DNA of 64,000 nt from Deltaproteobacteria bacterium (GTDB taxonomy: Bacteria > Desulfobacterota > Desulfobacteria > Desulfobacterales > UBA5852): contig JAHLLS010000016.1 of NCBI GenBank assembly GCA_020444045.1, positions 1 to 64,000 of the forward strand, read 5' to 3'. The notes beneath the pieces were generated by a model. It made no database searches. It had not been told where the DNA came from and worked only from the letters and a program-made list of their open reading frames with translations. How positions within the stretch are numbered: position 1 is the first letter of the stretch; every line of letters begins with the position of its first letter. Both the position numbers and the translations under genes were made by a program. Below, piece by piece: positions 17,225 through 25,627 of this stretch.

Positions 17225-18125
17225 ACAGGTCTTGAAGGAAGTTGCCGATATCGAAGGAATCCCCAAGGGGGCCTACAACATTCGCAAGAACGGCAAGCTG
17301 CTGGGGCGCGAGGTGTCGGCCAACATCAACATCGAAACCAATCCAAAGGGGGATGGCATCGTCATCGAAATCGCACCGGGTACGGTCGGCGAGTCCGTTC
17401 ATATCCCGGTTATCCTGTCCCAAGCCGGCCTCCATGATGTGGTTTACAATACCTTTATCATCGGTGAGGATTCCGATGTGACCATTGTCGCCGGCTGCGG
17501 TATTCATTGCGGCGGCCCTGAATCCGAGGGGCATTCCGGTATCCATGAATTTCAGATAGCAGCCGGTGCGAAAGTCACATACATCGAAAAGCACGTTGCC
17601 ATCGGCGAAGGCCGCGGCAAGCGTATTTTGAACCCCACTACCAGGGTGATCATGGCGGAAAATGCCCTGGCGGAGATGGAATTGACCCAGTTAGGTGGCG
17701 TTGACGAGGCCAAGCGTTCCAACGAGGCTACGGTCGGTGCCGGCAGTGTTTTGCTGATGACCGAGCGCGTCATGACGGACGGTATACAGGTTGCGGAATC
17801 CAAAAACGAAGTCGAACTGGCCGGCACGGACAGCAAAGCGAACATTGTTTCCCGTTCGGTTATCAAGGGTGACTCCAGGCAGGATTTTTACGTCAATCTC
17901 ACCGCGCAGGCCAAATGCTATGGTCACATTGAATGCGATGCCATCATCATGGACAACGGGAGCAACCAGACCATTCCGGCATTGCGGGCGCTGCACCCGG
18001 ATGCGGAACTCACCCACGAAGCCTCCATCGGAAAGATCGCCAATGACCAGCTGATGAAACTCATGAGTCTGGGGCTTACGTATGATGAGGCGGTCAACCG
18101 GATCATCCAAGGCTTTCTAAAATGA
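17205..18125 (+). CDS. sufB: SufB/SufD-family Fe-S scaffold protein
   Basis: 306 residues from ATG 17205, which has AAGGAGAAGAC upstream. The family beta-helix is recognisable: VAGCGIHCGGPESEGHSG with two cysteines, ILNPTTRVIMAENA, SRSVIKGDSRQDFYVN, CYGHIECDAIIMDNGS, then HPDAELTHEASIGKI, which contains the conserved Glu/His region of SufB/D, and GLTYDEAVNRIIQGFL. It is shorter than E. coli SufB (about 490), as in minimal anaerobic systems. It should form a homodimer with two SufC subunits and assemble Fe-S clusters. Confidence 0.9.
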   Translation: MLNAIDKQVLKEVADIEGIPKGAYNIRKNGKLLGREVSANINIETNPKGDGIVIEIAPGTVGESVHIPVILSQAGLHDVVYNTFIIGEDSDVTIVAGCGIHCGGPESEGHSGIHEFQIAAGAKVTYIEKHVAIGEGRGKRILNPTTRVIMAENALAEMELTQLGGVDEAKRSNEATVGAGSVLLMTERVMTDGIQVAESKNEVELAGTDSKANIVSRSVIKGDSRQDFYVNLTAQAKCYGHIECDAIIMDNGSNQTIPALRALHPDAELTHEASIGKIANDQLMKLMSLGLTYDEAVNRIIQGFLK

Positions 18126-18215
18126 ACGTGAACCGGACGCCGCCAAAGTTGCCCACCCCCTTCTCTTAACGTTCTTCTTATTCGTCAGTCAGGCAATGGC
18201 GGCAACGCCACCTGA

Positions 18216-18422
18216 TCCTATACCCAGCCGAAAGGACCGTGTGCTATCCAGGCGAAAGGCAAAACAAAACCACAGGGGCGCTTCGGTAGTTTTGCGGGCG
18301 TCTTCACGCCGAACATTTTGACCATCCTGGGGATCATCCTTTTTTTACGCACCGGATGGGTCGTCGGGCAGGCCGGGTTGGCCGGTGCGCTGATCATTAT
18401 TTTTGTGTCCAACCTTATTTCA
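18216..18422 (+). pseudogene. N-terminal stub of a cation-chloride-type permease
   Basis: After a stop at 18213 a frame reads KPQGRFGSFAGVFTPNILTI, then LGIILFLRTGWVVGQAGLAG and ALIIIFVSNLIS. The phrase F-G-x-F-x-G-V-F-T-P-x-x-L-T-I-L-G-x-I-x-x-L-R-x-G-x-V-V-G is the start of amino-acid-permease-superfamily transporters of the Na-K-Cl/K-Cl cotransporter kind. Homology ends after the second membrane helix, and the rest of the roughly 450+ residues is missing. No start codon or ribosome site is left. It is a relic. Confidence 0.7.
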
Positions 18423-18460
18423 TTGAAACGGTTTTTCTTTCGTCATCGTAAACCTCCTTT

Positions 18461-18766
18461 TTATGGCCACCATTTCCGGTGGCAACGTTCGGGTTTGAAA
18501 CAGTCCTGTTGCAGCGATGATGGCACCAAGGTGTCTATGGCCGAACGGCCGCTCTCGGTGAGATGAACCCGGGTTCGGTTTTCTTTCGTTCGAAGCCATC
18601 CGCGCTCCACCAACGAGCAAACGCTTTCGTTGACCTTCTCGCTGGGTATGTCGGGAAACATCCGCTGAATGGTGTCCATTTCCAATGCGTTGCACTGGTC
18701 ACGGCGGACAAGTTCCGTGCAAATTCGATAGAGAATGTTTCTTGCAAGATTCCGGATTTCCATCAT
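18461..18766 (-). CDS. Small winged-helix protein, 101 aa
   Basis: MMEIRNLARNILYRICTELV at the start, then helices and MFPDIPSEKVNESVCSLVERGWL, which fits a winged helix (helix 3 followed by the wing RTKENRTRVHLTESGRSAID). The final 20 residues are Cys/Trp-rich and look added. It could be a DNA-binding regulator. It is 55 nt downstream of the PRC-barrel gene on the same strand, so the two may be co-transcribed and it could regulate nearby stress genes. Confidence 0.65.
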   Translation of the reverse strand: MMEIRNLARNILYRICTELVRRDQCNALEMDTIQRMFPDIPSEKVNESVCSLVERGWLRTKENRTRVHLTESGRSAIDTLVPSSLQQDCFKPERCHRKWWP

Positions 18767-18821
18767 CGAGCCTTCTTCGCCGGCGCTGTGCGGTAATCGT
18801 TCACGGCCGTATTGTTATCAA

Positions 18822-19562
18822 TCATAGTTTTGCCACAGGTCTTCCGTAATAATCATAGAGCCGAGCTTCATAGCCCAGATTGACGGGCTGTTTTGGGTCA
18901 TACATCGGACTCTGTTCGATCCGCGCCTTGCTCATATTGACGTGGACCGTTTCATCGGCCCAGCGAATATGATCGACCCAGATAAGCGCGATCAGCACTT
19001 TGCGGCCTGGCAGCCAGTTGCGTGTGTCAATCACCAGGTATCGGAGCGACCACATGGTGTCATCGATAATGAAGTCTTCAACATGCCCGATATCGCCGTC
19101 GCTGGCGTCTATCCGGTAGCCGGTGACCTCCTTGATCGACCGCAGATTGGAGCCCTGCGGGTCTTCGGCGTTTTCTGGTTCCTGGCGTTTTGGCGGTGCG
19201 GCCGGGGCATAGTTCCGGATTCCCCAGAGATCGCCATGAGGCCAATAATAGGGGTAGCGATAGTGGTCGGACCAGCGCATTTCGTACTGGCGGGATACCG
19301 GTGCGTCTTCATCAAGGAGTGGGCTGCCCTTGATTTCCTCCTTGGTCAGATCGACTGGTAATAATTGTTCGGGCCACTGCGGCGCTCCCAGTGACAGCGG
19401 AGAGATCAGCACTTTGCGCCCGGGCAGCCAGCGGGTGGTATCGGCCACCATATAACGGATCGTCCACTGATCGTCATCGAATAGGAAATCTCGGCACTTG
19501 CCGATCTCGCCATCTTTAGCCATCAGGTTGTAATGTTGCATGCTGCTGATGTTACGAAGCAT
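18822..19562 (-). CDS. Tandem PRC-barrel domain protein
   Basis: 246 residues from the ATG at 19562, with GGAGGACGGT before it. Two PRC-barrel units each contain a D-G-x-I-G-x-x-x-D-F-x-x-D-D motif (DGEIGKCRDFLFDDDQW; DGDIGHVEDFIIDD) and an LPGRKVLI segment. A Pro/Tyr-rich linker (YRYPYYWPHGDLWG) joins them. PRC barrels bind RNA, protein or membranes; this two-unit form is common in stress islands and of unknown role. A paralogue is at 43907. A GCAAATAGGGT motif lies 121 nt upstream. Confidence 0.85.
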   Translation of the reverse strand: MLRNISSMQHYNLMAKDGEIGKCRDFLFDDDQWTIRYMVADTTRWLPGRKVLISPLSLGAPQWPEQLLPVDLTKEEIKGSPLLDEDAPVSRQYEMRWSDHYRYPYYWPHGDLWGIRNYAPAAPPKRQEPENAEDPQGSNLRSIKEVTGYRIDASDGDIGHVEDFIIDDTMWSLRYLVIDTRNWLPGRKVLIALIWVDHIRWADETVHVNMSKARIEQSPMYDPKQPVNLGYEARLYDYYGRPVAKL

Positions 19563-19682
19563 ACCGTCCTCCTTTCCGCATCGGATTTTCTGATCGAATG
19601 CATTTTTTTGGATTATGTCTCGACATTCTGCTGCGTCCGATGCGTCCATTTGGTCCCTATTGTGTCGGATCGAAGGCTATAA

Positions 19683-19693
19683 GCAAATAGGGT
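19683..19693 (-). promoter_or_regulatory. ACCCTATTTGC motif
   Basis: A one-base variant of the ACCCTATTTAC 11-mer found at 8488 and 13386, 121 nt before the start of the tandem PRC-barrel gene. A second AATAGGG lies about 20 nt nearer the gene. Confidence 0.35.
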
Positions 19694-19796
19694 CTGTTTC
19701 CCATTTGGAATGGGCGATGCGTGTATCTCTGCTGGTGTGACCTGGTGACGGGTGTTTCGCAAAGGTCGATGATAGATGGTCAATACTGTTCTGTTT

Positions 19797-20127
19797 GGGA
19801 AGGTGGCGCCTGCGGGGAATCCGTGCTGAGAAACGCGTCTTCTCGTGGACAGTGCCGGAAAGCGTTTGTGCGAGATTGTCTTTCTTTTTGATCCGCAGCG
19901 GCAAACCGGTTTTTTCCATCTGCCATGCACCGTAATTGCTGATTACCGCGGACGTGTTGCGCGGTCGTAAAATCACCGGCTACACGTCCATTGTCCAGGA
20001 CATCAAAAACGCGGGCGCAGAGTACATCGACATGGAAGTGGTCGAAGATGGTCATCTCGTATCCAGCCGCCAGCCTGACGACCTGCCGGCGTTTATTCGC
20101 GCTTCCCTGAACCACCTGAAGGAATAG
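19797..20127 (+). pseudogene. Decayed PfpI/DJ-1-family protein
   Basis: In successive frames the plus strand reads GGACGESVLRNASS and RKAFVRDC, then SGKPVFSICHAP, a TAA at 19933-19935, then LLITADVLRGRKITGYTSI and VVEDGHLVSSRQPDDLPAFI. This matches the C-terminal two thirds of PfpI-type proteins, including the nucleophile-elbow Cys-His (ICH). The TAA replaces a Gln codon (CAA) expected in CHGPQLLI, and a frameshift near 19885 separates the first part. The N-terminal third is gone. The surviving C-terminal frame has only a TTG start and no ribosome site. Confidence 0.8.
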
Positions 20128-20332
20128 GGACGACGCTCGCAGCATGGATCTGTCACGTCAACCGTTTGGGCATCGCTTTTTCAGCTAAGTCCGAGGTTGC
20201 GGAAGCGTCAATAAGTCCTTCATAAAAGGGATATACTGCGAATACCTTATCCCTGAAAGAGACGGCAGATCTTATATTACGGACAGGTTAGAGAAAAATC
20301 GTTAACCTTAAGAGACAAGAGAGGAGAACCAC

Positions 20333-20527
20333 ATGTCTGAAACAATCCCGGAAAGAGATGTCACGGGTGATTGTGAAGGTGAATGCAAAGACCGCATCAA
20401 TGAAGGCAAAAGGGAGCGGCAGGCAGACCTTGAGAAATCGGGTGTAAAAGCGCCGGAAGACTATCCCAAAGCCCCGGGCGCCGAGAGGCGCAACAATCCG
20501 CCGGGTGATATGGGTGGACATGTCTAA
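20333..20527 (+). CDS. Small hydrophilic protein, 64 aa
   Basis: Starts MSETIPERDVTGDCEGECKD behind AGAGGAGAACCAC. Very polar, with two cysteines (CEGEC), a charged helix (INEGKRERQADLEKSG) and a Pro/Gly-rich C-terminus (APEDYPKAPGAERRNNPPGD). The composition suggests a disordered or desiccation-type protein. A strong terminator follows, so it is a single-gene unit and probably well expressed. Confidence 0.7.
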   Translation: MSETIPERDVTGDCEGECKDRINEGKRERQADLEKSGVKAPEDYPKAPGAERRNNPPGDMGGHV

Positions 20528-20545
20528 TCGATTTGTTTGAGTTGT

Positions 20546-20592
20546 ACCGCACGCGAAGTGATTTAAGCCGCTTCGCGTGCGGTTTTTTTTTA
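20546..20592 (+). terminator. Rho-independent terminator
   Basis: ACCGCACGCGAAG and CTTCGCGTGCGGT form a perfect 13-bp stem with a 12-base loop, followed by nine T. It ends the transcript of the 64-residue hydrophilic protein. Confidence 0.95.
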
Positions 20593-20878
20593 CGCCAAAC
20601 CGCCCGGGTTATGCCGCAGTCTAAATCTTGTTATAGCAGTTCCTCTTAGCGGTCCAATTCGGCCTTGTACTAAATTGTACTGCCTGCCTGAAATAACAAA
20701 AATGCCAACCACTAAGTGTGTTTTCTATCTCATAATTCATATAAATATAAAGTGCCAAGACCAATAAATTTTTTGGGGAGGCGCGATTTTGATCTTGCAT
20801 AGTAAGCTCGAACACTTCATATACCGTATCGAATATTTTGCTTAAATTGGCCTGACAACACACCGTCAGGAGAGCCTC
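20593..20878. other. AT-rich intergenic DNA
   Basis: Clearly more AT-rich than the surroundings (runs such as ATAATTCATATAAATATAAAG). No gene is supported; a 95-residue minus-strand frame here has no recognisable motif and poor composition. Near its right edge CCTGAC and GTCAGG form a short inverted repeat just before the PAS-like fragment. The base composition suggests acquired DNA. Confidence 0.45.
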
Positions 20879-21196
20879 ATGAAGTGCCACCCCAAGAGCA
20901 CAGCGCACCTACTGCGCGACTTATTCGACACCGTCTGCCACCAGATGGCCATCCTGGAACTGAAAGAGGGAAGGTTCACCATCAACATGCCTAACAGCAT
21001 CCTGGCCAACCTATTCGGCCAGCCTGCCGACCACCTGACCTGCCGACCGTTGGACGAGTTCCTATCCCTGGACCATCACCTTTATGACTGGCTGCACCAG
21101 CGTCGATCGGGCTCGAGCTCAACGCCCGTATTCATCTTCGAGTGTCGGTTGAGGGATCGAAGCCCTGCCCCCTGTGTCAGGATAGTTGTCACATGA
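20879..21196 (+). pseudogene. PAS-like domain fragment, 105 aa
   Basis: MKCHPKSTAHLLRDLFDTVC at the start, then a PAS-like core: EGRFTINMPNSILANLFGQP, HLTCRPLDEFL and, near the end, FECRLRDRSPAPCVRIVVT, which follow the usual N-x-x-x-x-x-L-x-G and G-R-P-x-x-E-F pattern. The frame stops at 21196, just before the IS630 remnant, where PAS-containing sensors normally continue into a kinase or cyclase. It looks like the N-terminus of a sensor truncated by rearrangement. The family call is tentative. Confidence 0.45.
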
Positions 21197-21235
21197 ATTG
21201 AAACCTATTATAAAAGGGGCGCAGGAGGTTCATAC

Positions 21236-21783
21236 ATGCGATATTCACCTGAGCGAAAAGCGGCGGTTTTGAAAAAGATGATGCCGCTCAAATGCCCATT
21301 CGAACGGTTGGGGAATATCTCAAGCGTTGGGGATTTACCCCGCAAAAGCCGCTTACGCGGGCCTATGAAAAGAATCCGAAAGCAGTCGGGCAATGGCTGG
21401 ATGAGACGTATCCAACGATTGCCGAGCGGGCCAAAAACGAAGATGCCGAAATTCATTTTCATGACCCGTTTGATTAAGGATGCTGACCGGAAGGTGTTTT
21501 TAATCCTGGACAATTTGCGAACCCATCACAGTAAGCCGGTGCGTGAATGGCTTGAAAAGCACCGGGAAAAAATTGAGATGCTTTATCTGCCCTCGTATTC
21601 TCCGGAGCTCAATCCCGACGAGTATTTAAACCGGGACCTGAAACTCAGTGTCCACAGGGCAAACCAGCACGCACCAAAACGCAATTGAAACGCAAAACCA
21701 TTGGCAACTTGCGCAAGCTTCAAAAACTTCCCAAAAGGATTATGAAATACTTCAAAGATCACAACATTGCCTATGCGGCATAG
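21236..21783 (+). mobile_element. IS630-family transposase remnant
   Basis: Three frames carry successive parts of an IS630 transposase: MRYSPERKAAVLKKM (start), then PIRTVGEYLKRWGFTPQKPL and PKAVGQWLDETYP, then VFLILDNLRTHHSKPV and LPSYSPELNPDEYLNRDLK, which hold the second Asp and the Glu of the DDE triad, and finally KTIGNLRKLQKLPKRIMKYF to a TAG at 21783. The helix-turn-helix region after the first 15 residues and the part with the first Asp are deleted, and frameshifts lie near 21290, 21470 and 21655. I could not identify reliable terminal repeats. Inactive. Confidence 0.85.
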
Positions 21784-21849
21784 TTGGTGTGTTTAATTGC
21801 CAAAGTAATAAATAGTGGTGCGGCGGTATATTGCCCGTAAGGAGTGGCG

Positions 21850-23775
21850 ATGAATGAGGCCCCTGATCAAACCCCGCAATCGAGCTTAGAACCGCCTGTG
21901 GAACCGACCGCGGACCGCAAGCGCCTGGCGACCCTTTCGCTATCGGCCCTGGGGGTCGTCTTCGGAGATATCGGTACGAGTCCCCTCTACGCCCTGCGGG
22001 AGTGTTTCCACGGAGAATATGCCATCGCCGTGACCGCGGCCAATATTCTGGGGGTTCTTTCCCTGATGTTCTGGACCCTGCTCCTTGTCGTAACTATCAA
22101 ATACCTGACCTTTATTTTGAGGGCGCACAACAAGGGGGAAGGGGGCGTCATCGCCCTTACCGCCCTGGTCCGGGCCGGCAAAATAAACCATTCTGAAAAA
22201 AGGTGGTTTTTGCTGCTGATCGGACTGTTCGGGGCATCTCTGCTCTACGGGGATGGCATGATCACTCCCGCCATCTCGGTCATGAGTGCTATCGAAGGGC
22301 TCAGGATTATTACACCGGCCCTGGATCCATACGTCATTCCGGTTACGATTTTAATTCTGGCAGGTCTCTTCCTGCTCCAGCATCGCGGTACCGCAAGGAT
22401 CGGCGCGCTCTTCGGACCCGTCATCCTGGTGTGGTTTTTGATTCTGGCGATTCTGGGTATATTTGCCATCGCTTCCCATCCGCGGACCCTGGTCGCCGTC
22501 TGGCCCGGATACGGAATCGCGTTTTTGATGCACAATCAGCTGGCGGGCTTTTTAGTGCTGGGCGCCGTTTTTCTGGTGGTAACCGGCGTCGAGGCCCTCT
22601 ATGCCGACATGGGGCATTTCGGGGCAGGCCCCATACGCCTTGTCTGGCTTGTCGTCGTATTGCCGGCACTGTTGCTCAATTACTTCGGTCAGGGGGCGCT
22701 TCTGCTGCAAAACCCGGCTTTCGCGCACCATCCTTTTTACAGCATGGTGCCTTCATGGGGGGTTATTCCGATGGTCGTGATGGCGACAACGGCCACCATC
22801 ATCGCCTCCCAGGCCGTTATCACCGGCGCCTTCTCCCTGACCCAGCAGGCGGTTCAGATGAACTACCTGCCCCGCTTACGGATTGTCCATACCTCCGCCC
22901 AGAAGATCGGACAAATCTATGTGCCGGCGATCAACTGGCTTCTCATGGCAGCGACCATCGGGCTCGTGGCCGGCTTCCGTTCATCGAGCAAGCTGGCCGC
23001 AGCCTATGGCGTGGCCGTGACCTCCACCATGGTGATTACCAGCATTCTCTTCTATGTCGTGGCCCGGGAAAAATGGGGCTGGGGCCGTTGGGCCGCCGGC
23101 ATTCCGACAGGCCTCTTTCTATTGGTGGATCTATCGTTCTTTGGCGCCAATGTGAGCAAAATTCTGCACGGGGCCTGGTTTCCGCTGGTTATCGGTCTGG
23201 TTGTCTTTACCCTTATGACGACGTGGGAGAAAGGCCGCCTGAGTCTGGCCAGGCAACTCAAGGCGTTGACGCTGACCTTCAAGGCGTTTCAGGACAGCCT
23301 TCAGCCGGAGCCGCCCCAGCGTGTGAGCGGCCAGGCGATTTTTCTTGTCGGTGATCCCGAACGGATGCCCACCGTTCTTATCAACAATATCTACCACAAC
23401 CGGGTTCTCCACACGACCAATGCCATCCTGCATTTTAAAACCGAGGAGATCCCCCGCGTACCCAATCTGGAAAAGGTGACCGTGACCAAGCTGGGCGGTG
23501 GTTTTTGGAAAATCATCGTCCGCCACGGATTCATGGAAACCCCTGGAATGCCCCAGGTCATCGAGCTGGTGCGGGAGCAGGGCCTGGAATTCAATATGGA
23601 CAATACCAGTTTTTTTATCGGTCACGAACGCCTGCAGGGGGGTGGGGAGTCAGGCATGTGGCGCTGGCAGGCCGCTCTTTTCAGGTATTTGTCCCGGAAC
23701 GCGTATGATGTCGCGACCTTCTATCAAATCCCCACGGAACAAGTCATCGAAGTTGGACTGAGCATGCGACTATAA
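21850..23775 (+). CDS. kup: Kup-family potassium uptake protein
   Basis: 641 residues from ATG 21850 with AAGGAG upstream. The family start is clear: LSLSALGVVFGDIGTSPLYALRE split over TM1, then AHNKGEGGVIALTAL, LLYGDGMITPAISVMSA, HRGTARIGALFGPV, VTGVEALYADMGHFG. About twelve membrane helices fill residues 30-450, followed by a soluble domain with IFLVGDPERMPTVLINNI. It should import K+ with H+, a first response to hyperosmotic stress, and it fits with the osmolyte genes of this region. It starts 66 nt after the IS630 remnant. Confidence 0.95.
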   Translation: MNEAPDQTPQSSLEPPVEPTADRKRLATLSLSALGVVFGDIGTSPLYALRECFHGEYAIAVTAANILGVLSLMFWTLLLVVTIKYLTFILRAHNKGEGGVIALTALVRAGKINHSEKRWFLLLIGLFGASLLYGDGMITPAISVMSAIEGLRIITPALDPYVIPVTILILAGLFLLQHRGTARIGALFGPVILVWFLILAILGIFAIASHPRTLVAVWPGYGIAFLMHNQLAGFLVLGAVFLVVTGVEALYADMGHFGAGPIRLVWLVVVLPALLLNYFGQGALLLQNPAFAHHPFYSMVPSWGVIPMVVMATTATIIASQAVITGAFSLTQQAVQMNYLPRLRIVHTSAQKIGQIYVPAINWLLMAATIGLVAGFRSSSKLAAAYGVAVTSTMVITSILFYVVAREKWGWGRWAAGIPTGLFLLVDLSFFGANVSKILHGAWFPLVIGLVVFTLMTTWEKGRLSLARQLKALTLTFKAFQDSLQPEPPQRVSGQAIFLVGDPERMPTVLINNIYHNRVLHTTNAILHFKTEEIPRVPNLEKVTVTKLGGGFWKIIVRHGFMETPGMPQVIELVREQGLEFNMDNTSFFIGHERLQGGGESGMWRWQAALFRYLSRNAYDVATFYQIPTEQVIEVGLSMRL

Positions 23776-23795
23776 GAGGTGGTCTGTTGTATGCT

Positions 23796-23891
23796 TCATC
23801 GGATTTGATCGATGACGGCCGCCCGGCCCTGGTGGCCGATCAGATAGGATAAATGCGACAAGCCTTCCGACCGAATTTTTTCCAAGAACAT
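23796..23891 (-). pseudogene. N-terminal stub of an MBL-fold hydrolase, 31 aa
   Basis: MFLEKIRSEGLSHLSYLIGH followed by QGRAAVIDQIR and a stop. This is the usual opening of MBL-fold rhodanese/persulfide-dioxygenase-like proteins, which continue ...AAVIDPRRD. The rest of the metal-binding domain is missing. It keeps an AAGGAG site and begins 4 nt after the stop of the SpoIIAA-like gene, so it is probably still translated. Confidence 0.65.
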
Positions 23892-23894
23892 GGT

Positions 23895-24275
23895 CTACTC
23901 CTTTTCCCGAATCCACCGGCGCGCCTGGTCGGCATCCTGCATGTCGAAATATTTCACGGCTGCCATGGTGAAGGGTTTGATAAACGTGGTGATGCCGTGT
24001 TCCCAACGGGCCTCTCCCACCACGGCCAACCGTTCGATGTCGTTGAAGTGCCGGGCCGCAAATTTGGTGTCTTCCCACATGGCTGCGGCTGTCCATCCCT
24101 CGAAATCGTGGAGTTCGATCAGCAGCCTGATTTTGGCATCGCCTTTCATCAGGAATTCGATCTGGGGAACGAAGTCCTCGTAATCCGCTTTGCTGACTTT
24201 CCCTTTGAATTTAAGGGTGACAATATCGCCCACCGGTGATTTTTCCAGCTGAATTTCATCGAAGCCAATTGTCAT
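23895..24275 (-). CDS. SpoIIAA-like (STAS-related) protein
   Basis: 126 residues from ATG 24275 behind AAAGGAG. The sequence (VTLKFKGKVSKADYEDFVPQ, IRLLIELHDFEGWTAAAMWE, IERLAVVGEARWEHGITTF) follows the SpoIIAA-like/SEC14-type family of small alpha/beta proteins often found near antiporters and stress genes; they may bind lipids or nucleotides. No catalytic motif is known. The start and length are normal. It originally preceded an MBL-fold gene of which only a stub remains. Confidence 0.8.
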   Translation of the reverse strand: MTIGFDEIQLEKSPVGDIVTLKFKGKVSKADYEDFVPQIEFLMKGDAKIRLLIELHDFEGWTAAAMWEDTKFAARHFNDIERLAVVGEARWEHGITTFIKPFTMAAVKYFDMQDADQARRWIREKE

Positions 24276-24643
24276 GGCACAACTCCTTTCCCGGATACCG
24301 AATCGCTGAAACACTAAGACGACCCGGCATTACGATCTTGTCTAAGGTTACGAGGTGTTTTTGACGTTACCGGAACGCATCGTATCCGACACTCAATTCC
24401 GACTATCCAAGATAAGTGTATCATTTTACCGGAAAAGCACAATTGGGTCATTTATGTATAGCCGGGTGTTATCTTCGGTATTTGGCCCGTTGTGCGGTGT
24501 CGTGGCATGGCGCCCGGATTGGCCGGCCATCATGTTTCAGGCTGTGATACCGTGATCGGCTCCGGAGATAAGTCGGACGCGGTGCGCGCAATGGCGGCCG
24601 TCTAATGGTTATGTCAATCCAAGGATTAAAGGTGCCTGGTTGA
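24276..24643. other. Intergenic region
   Basis: About 370 bases between two leftward genes. No reading frame here has a ribosome site or recognisable motif. The half next to the SpoIIAA-like gene is AT-rich and likely holds its promoter; the other half is ordinary in composition. Confidence 0.4.
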
Positions 24644-25072
24644 TTATTTCTGCAGGTTTGCCTTCAGATCGATCGTTACACCGGCCAAGGCTTTGGATAC
24701 TGGACAGCCGTTTTTTGCCGCCTCGGCTTGTTCCTGGAAATCATCAGCATTCATCCCGGGCACATCGGCTTCGGTCTGGAGACGGATATGCGTGATAGCA
24801 AAACCGTCGTCGACCTGCTCCAATTTTACGTCGGCCTTTGTCCGGATCTCCCGCGGTGGGTGGCCGGCTTTTTCGAGGAGCATCGATAAGGCCATTGAAA
24901 AGCATCCGGCATGGGCGGCTCCGATCAATTCCTCCGGATTGGTGCCGGGGGCGTCCTCGAAGCGGGTGGCGTAGGAATAGGCCCCTTCGAAAGCGCCGCT
25001 TCCGACCGACATGGTGCCCTTGCCCTTTTGCAGCGTTCCTTCCCATTTGGCCTGTGCGTTGCTTGTCGGCAT
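24644..25072 (-). CDS. OsmC-family peroxiredoxin
   Basis: 142 residues from ATG 25072 (GGAGGG upstream). The two reactive cysteines are in AAHAGCFSMALS and KNGCPVSKAL; between them lie LLEKAGHPPREIRTKADVKL and the family pattern TRFEDAPGTNPEELIGAAHA. OsmC proteins reduce organic hydroperoxides and are induced by osmotic stress. Length and spacing of the cysteines fit OsmC better than Ohr. It is a single-gene leftward unit. Confidence 0.9.
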   Translation of the reverse strand: MPTSNAQAKWEGTLQKGKGTMSVGSGAFEGAYSYATRFEDAPGTNPEELIGAAHAGCFSMALSMLLEKAGHPPREIRTKADVKLEQVDDGFAITHIRLQTEADVPGMNADDFQEQAEAAKNGCPVSKALAGVTIDLKANLQK

Positions 25073-25374
25073 CGTGTTTCCCTCCTTTTGGTTTCTGGTT
25101 TTTTGACGTGTTACGTTTAGATAATGATGTCGGTAGCGTGAGAAAAAAATGGGGCAATGACCGTATTTCAATCGGCGCGAAGGCTGATTTAAAATAATGG
25201 GAACTATCTGAGTGGGGGTAGAAGGGGCTAACCTTGAGTCTCTTCGTAATCAAAGTAGTTGAAATACAGGCTTGTCGGTATTTCCATCTAATCGAACCGA
25301 ATTAAGATGAAAGCCTGAACCGTTGGCCGGCGGTCATAGGGCATCGCCGCTCAGCAAGCGAAAGGAGAGCGAAA
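25073..25374. other. Divergent intergenic region with inverted repeat
   Basis: Divergent promoters for osmC (leftward) and dodecin (rightward) must lie here. GAAATAC at 25261-25267 and GTATTTC at 25278-25284 form an inverted repeat with a 10-base spacer, 90 nt before the dodecin ATG; it could be an operator or mRNA hairpin. No coding sequence is seen. Confidence 0.4.
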
Positions 25375-25584
25375 ATGAGCGAAAGCATCTACAAAGTCAT
25401 CGAACTGGTGGGGTCGAGTTCCACGTCCTGGGAAGAAGCCGCCAAACGCGCGGTCGAGGAAGCCGGGAAAACCCTCAAGAACCTTCGCATCGCCGAGATC
25501 AAGAAACTGGACATGCGGATCGAGGATGGTAAGGTTGTCAGTTACCGCGCGCGGGTGAACATTTCCTTCAAGTACGAGCCCTGA
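25375..25584 (+). CDS. Dodecin flavoprotein
   Basis: 69 residues, the exact family size: MSESIYKVIELVGSSSTSWE, then EEAGKTLKNLRIAEIKKLDM and VSYRARVNISFKYE. Dodecins form hollow dodecamers that bind FMN or riboflavin and buffer flavins. The stacking Trp is in SSSTSWEEA. A GAAAGGAGAGCG site precedes the ATG, and a GC-rich terminator-like hairpin follows. Confidence 0.95.
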   Translation: MSESIYKVIELVGSSSTSWEEAAKRAVEEAGKTLKNLRIAEIKKLDMRIEDGKVVSYRARVNISFKYEP

Positions 25585-25627
25585 TGCGTGATCATGTTGG
25601 GGGTGTGTCTACACGCCCACCGGCTCA

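Noticed and set aside
20621..20908. 95-residue minus-strand frame in AT-rich DNA
   Set aside because: No recognisable motif or ribosome site; expected by chance in AT-rich sequence with few constraints.
21184..21820. Terminal inverted repeats of the IS630 remnant
   Set aside because: Candidate ends around 21190 and 21810 match too poorly to call.
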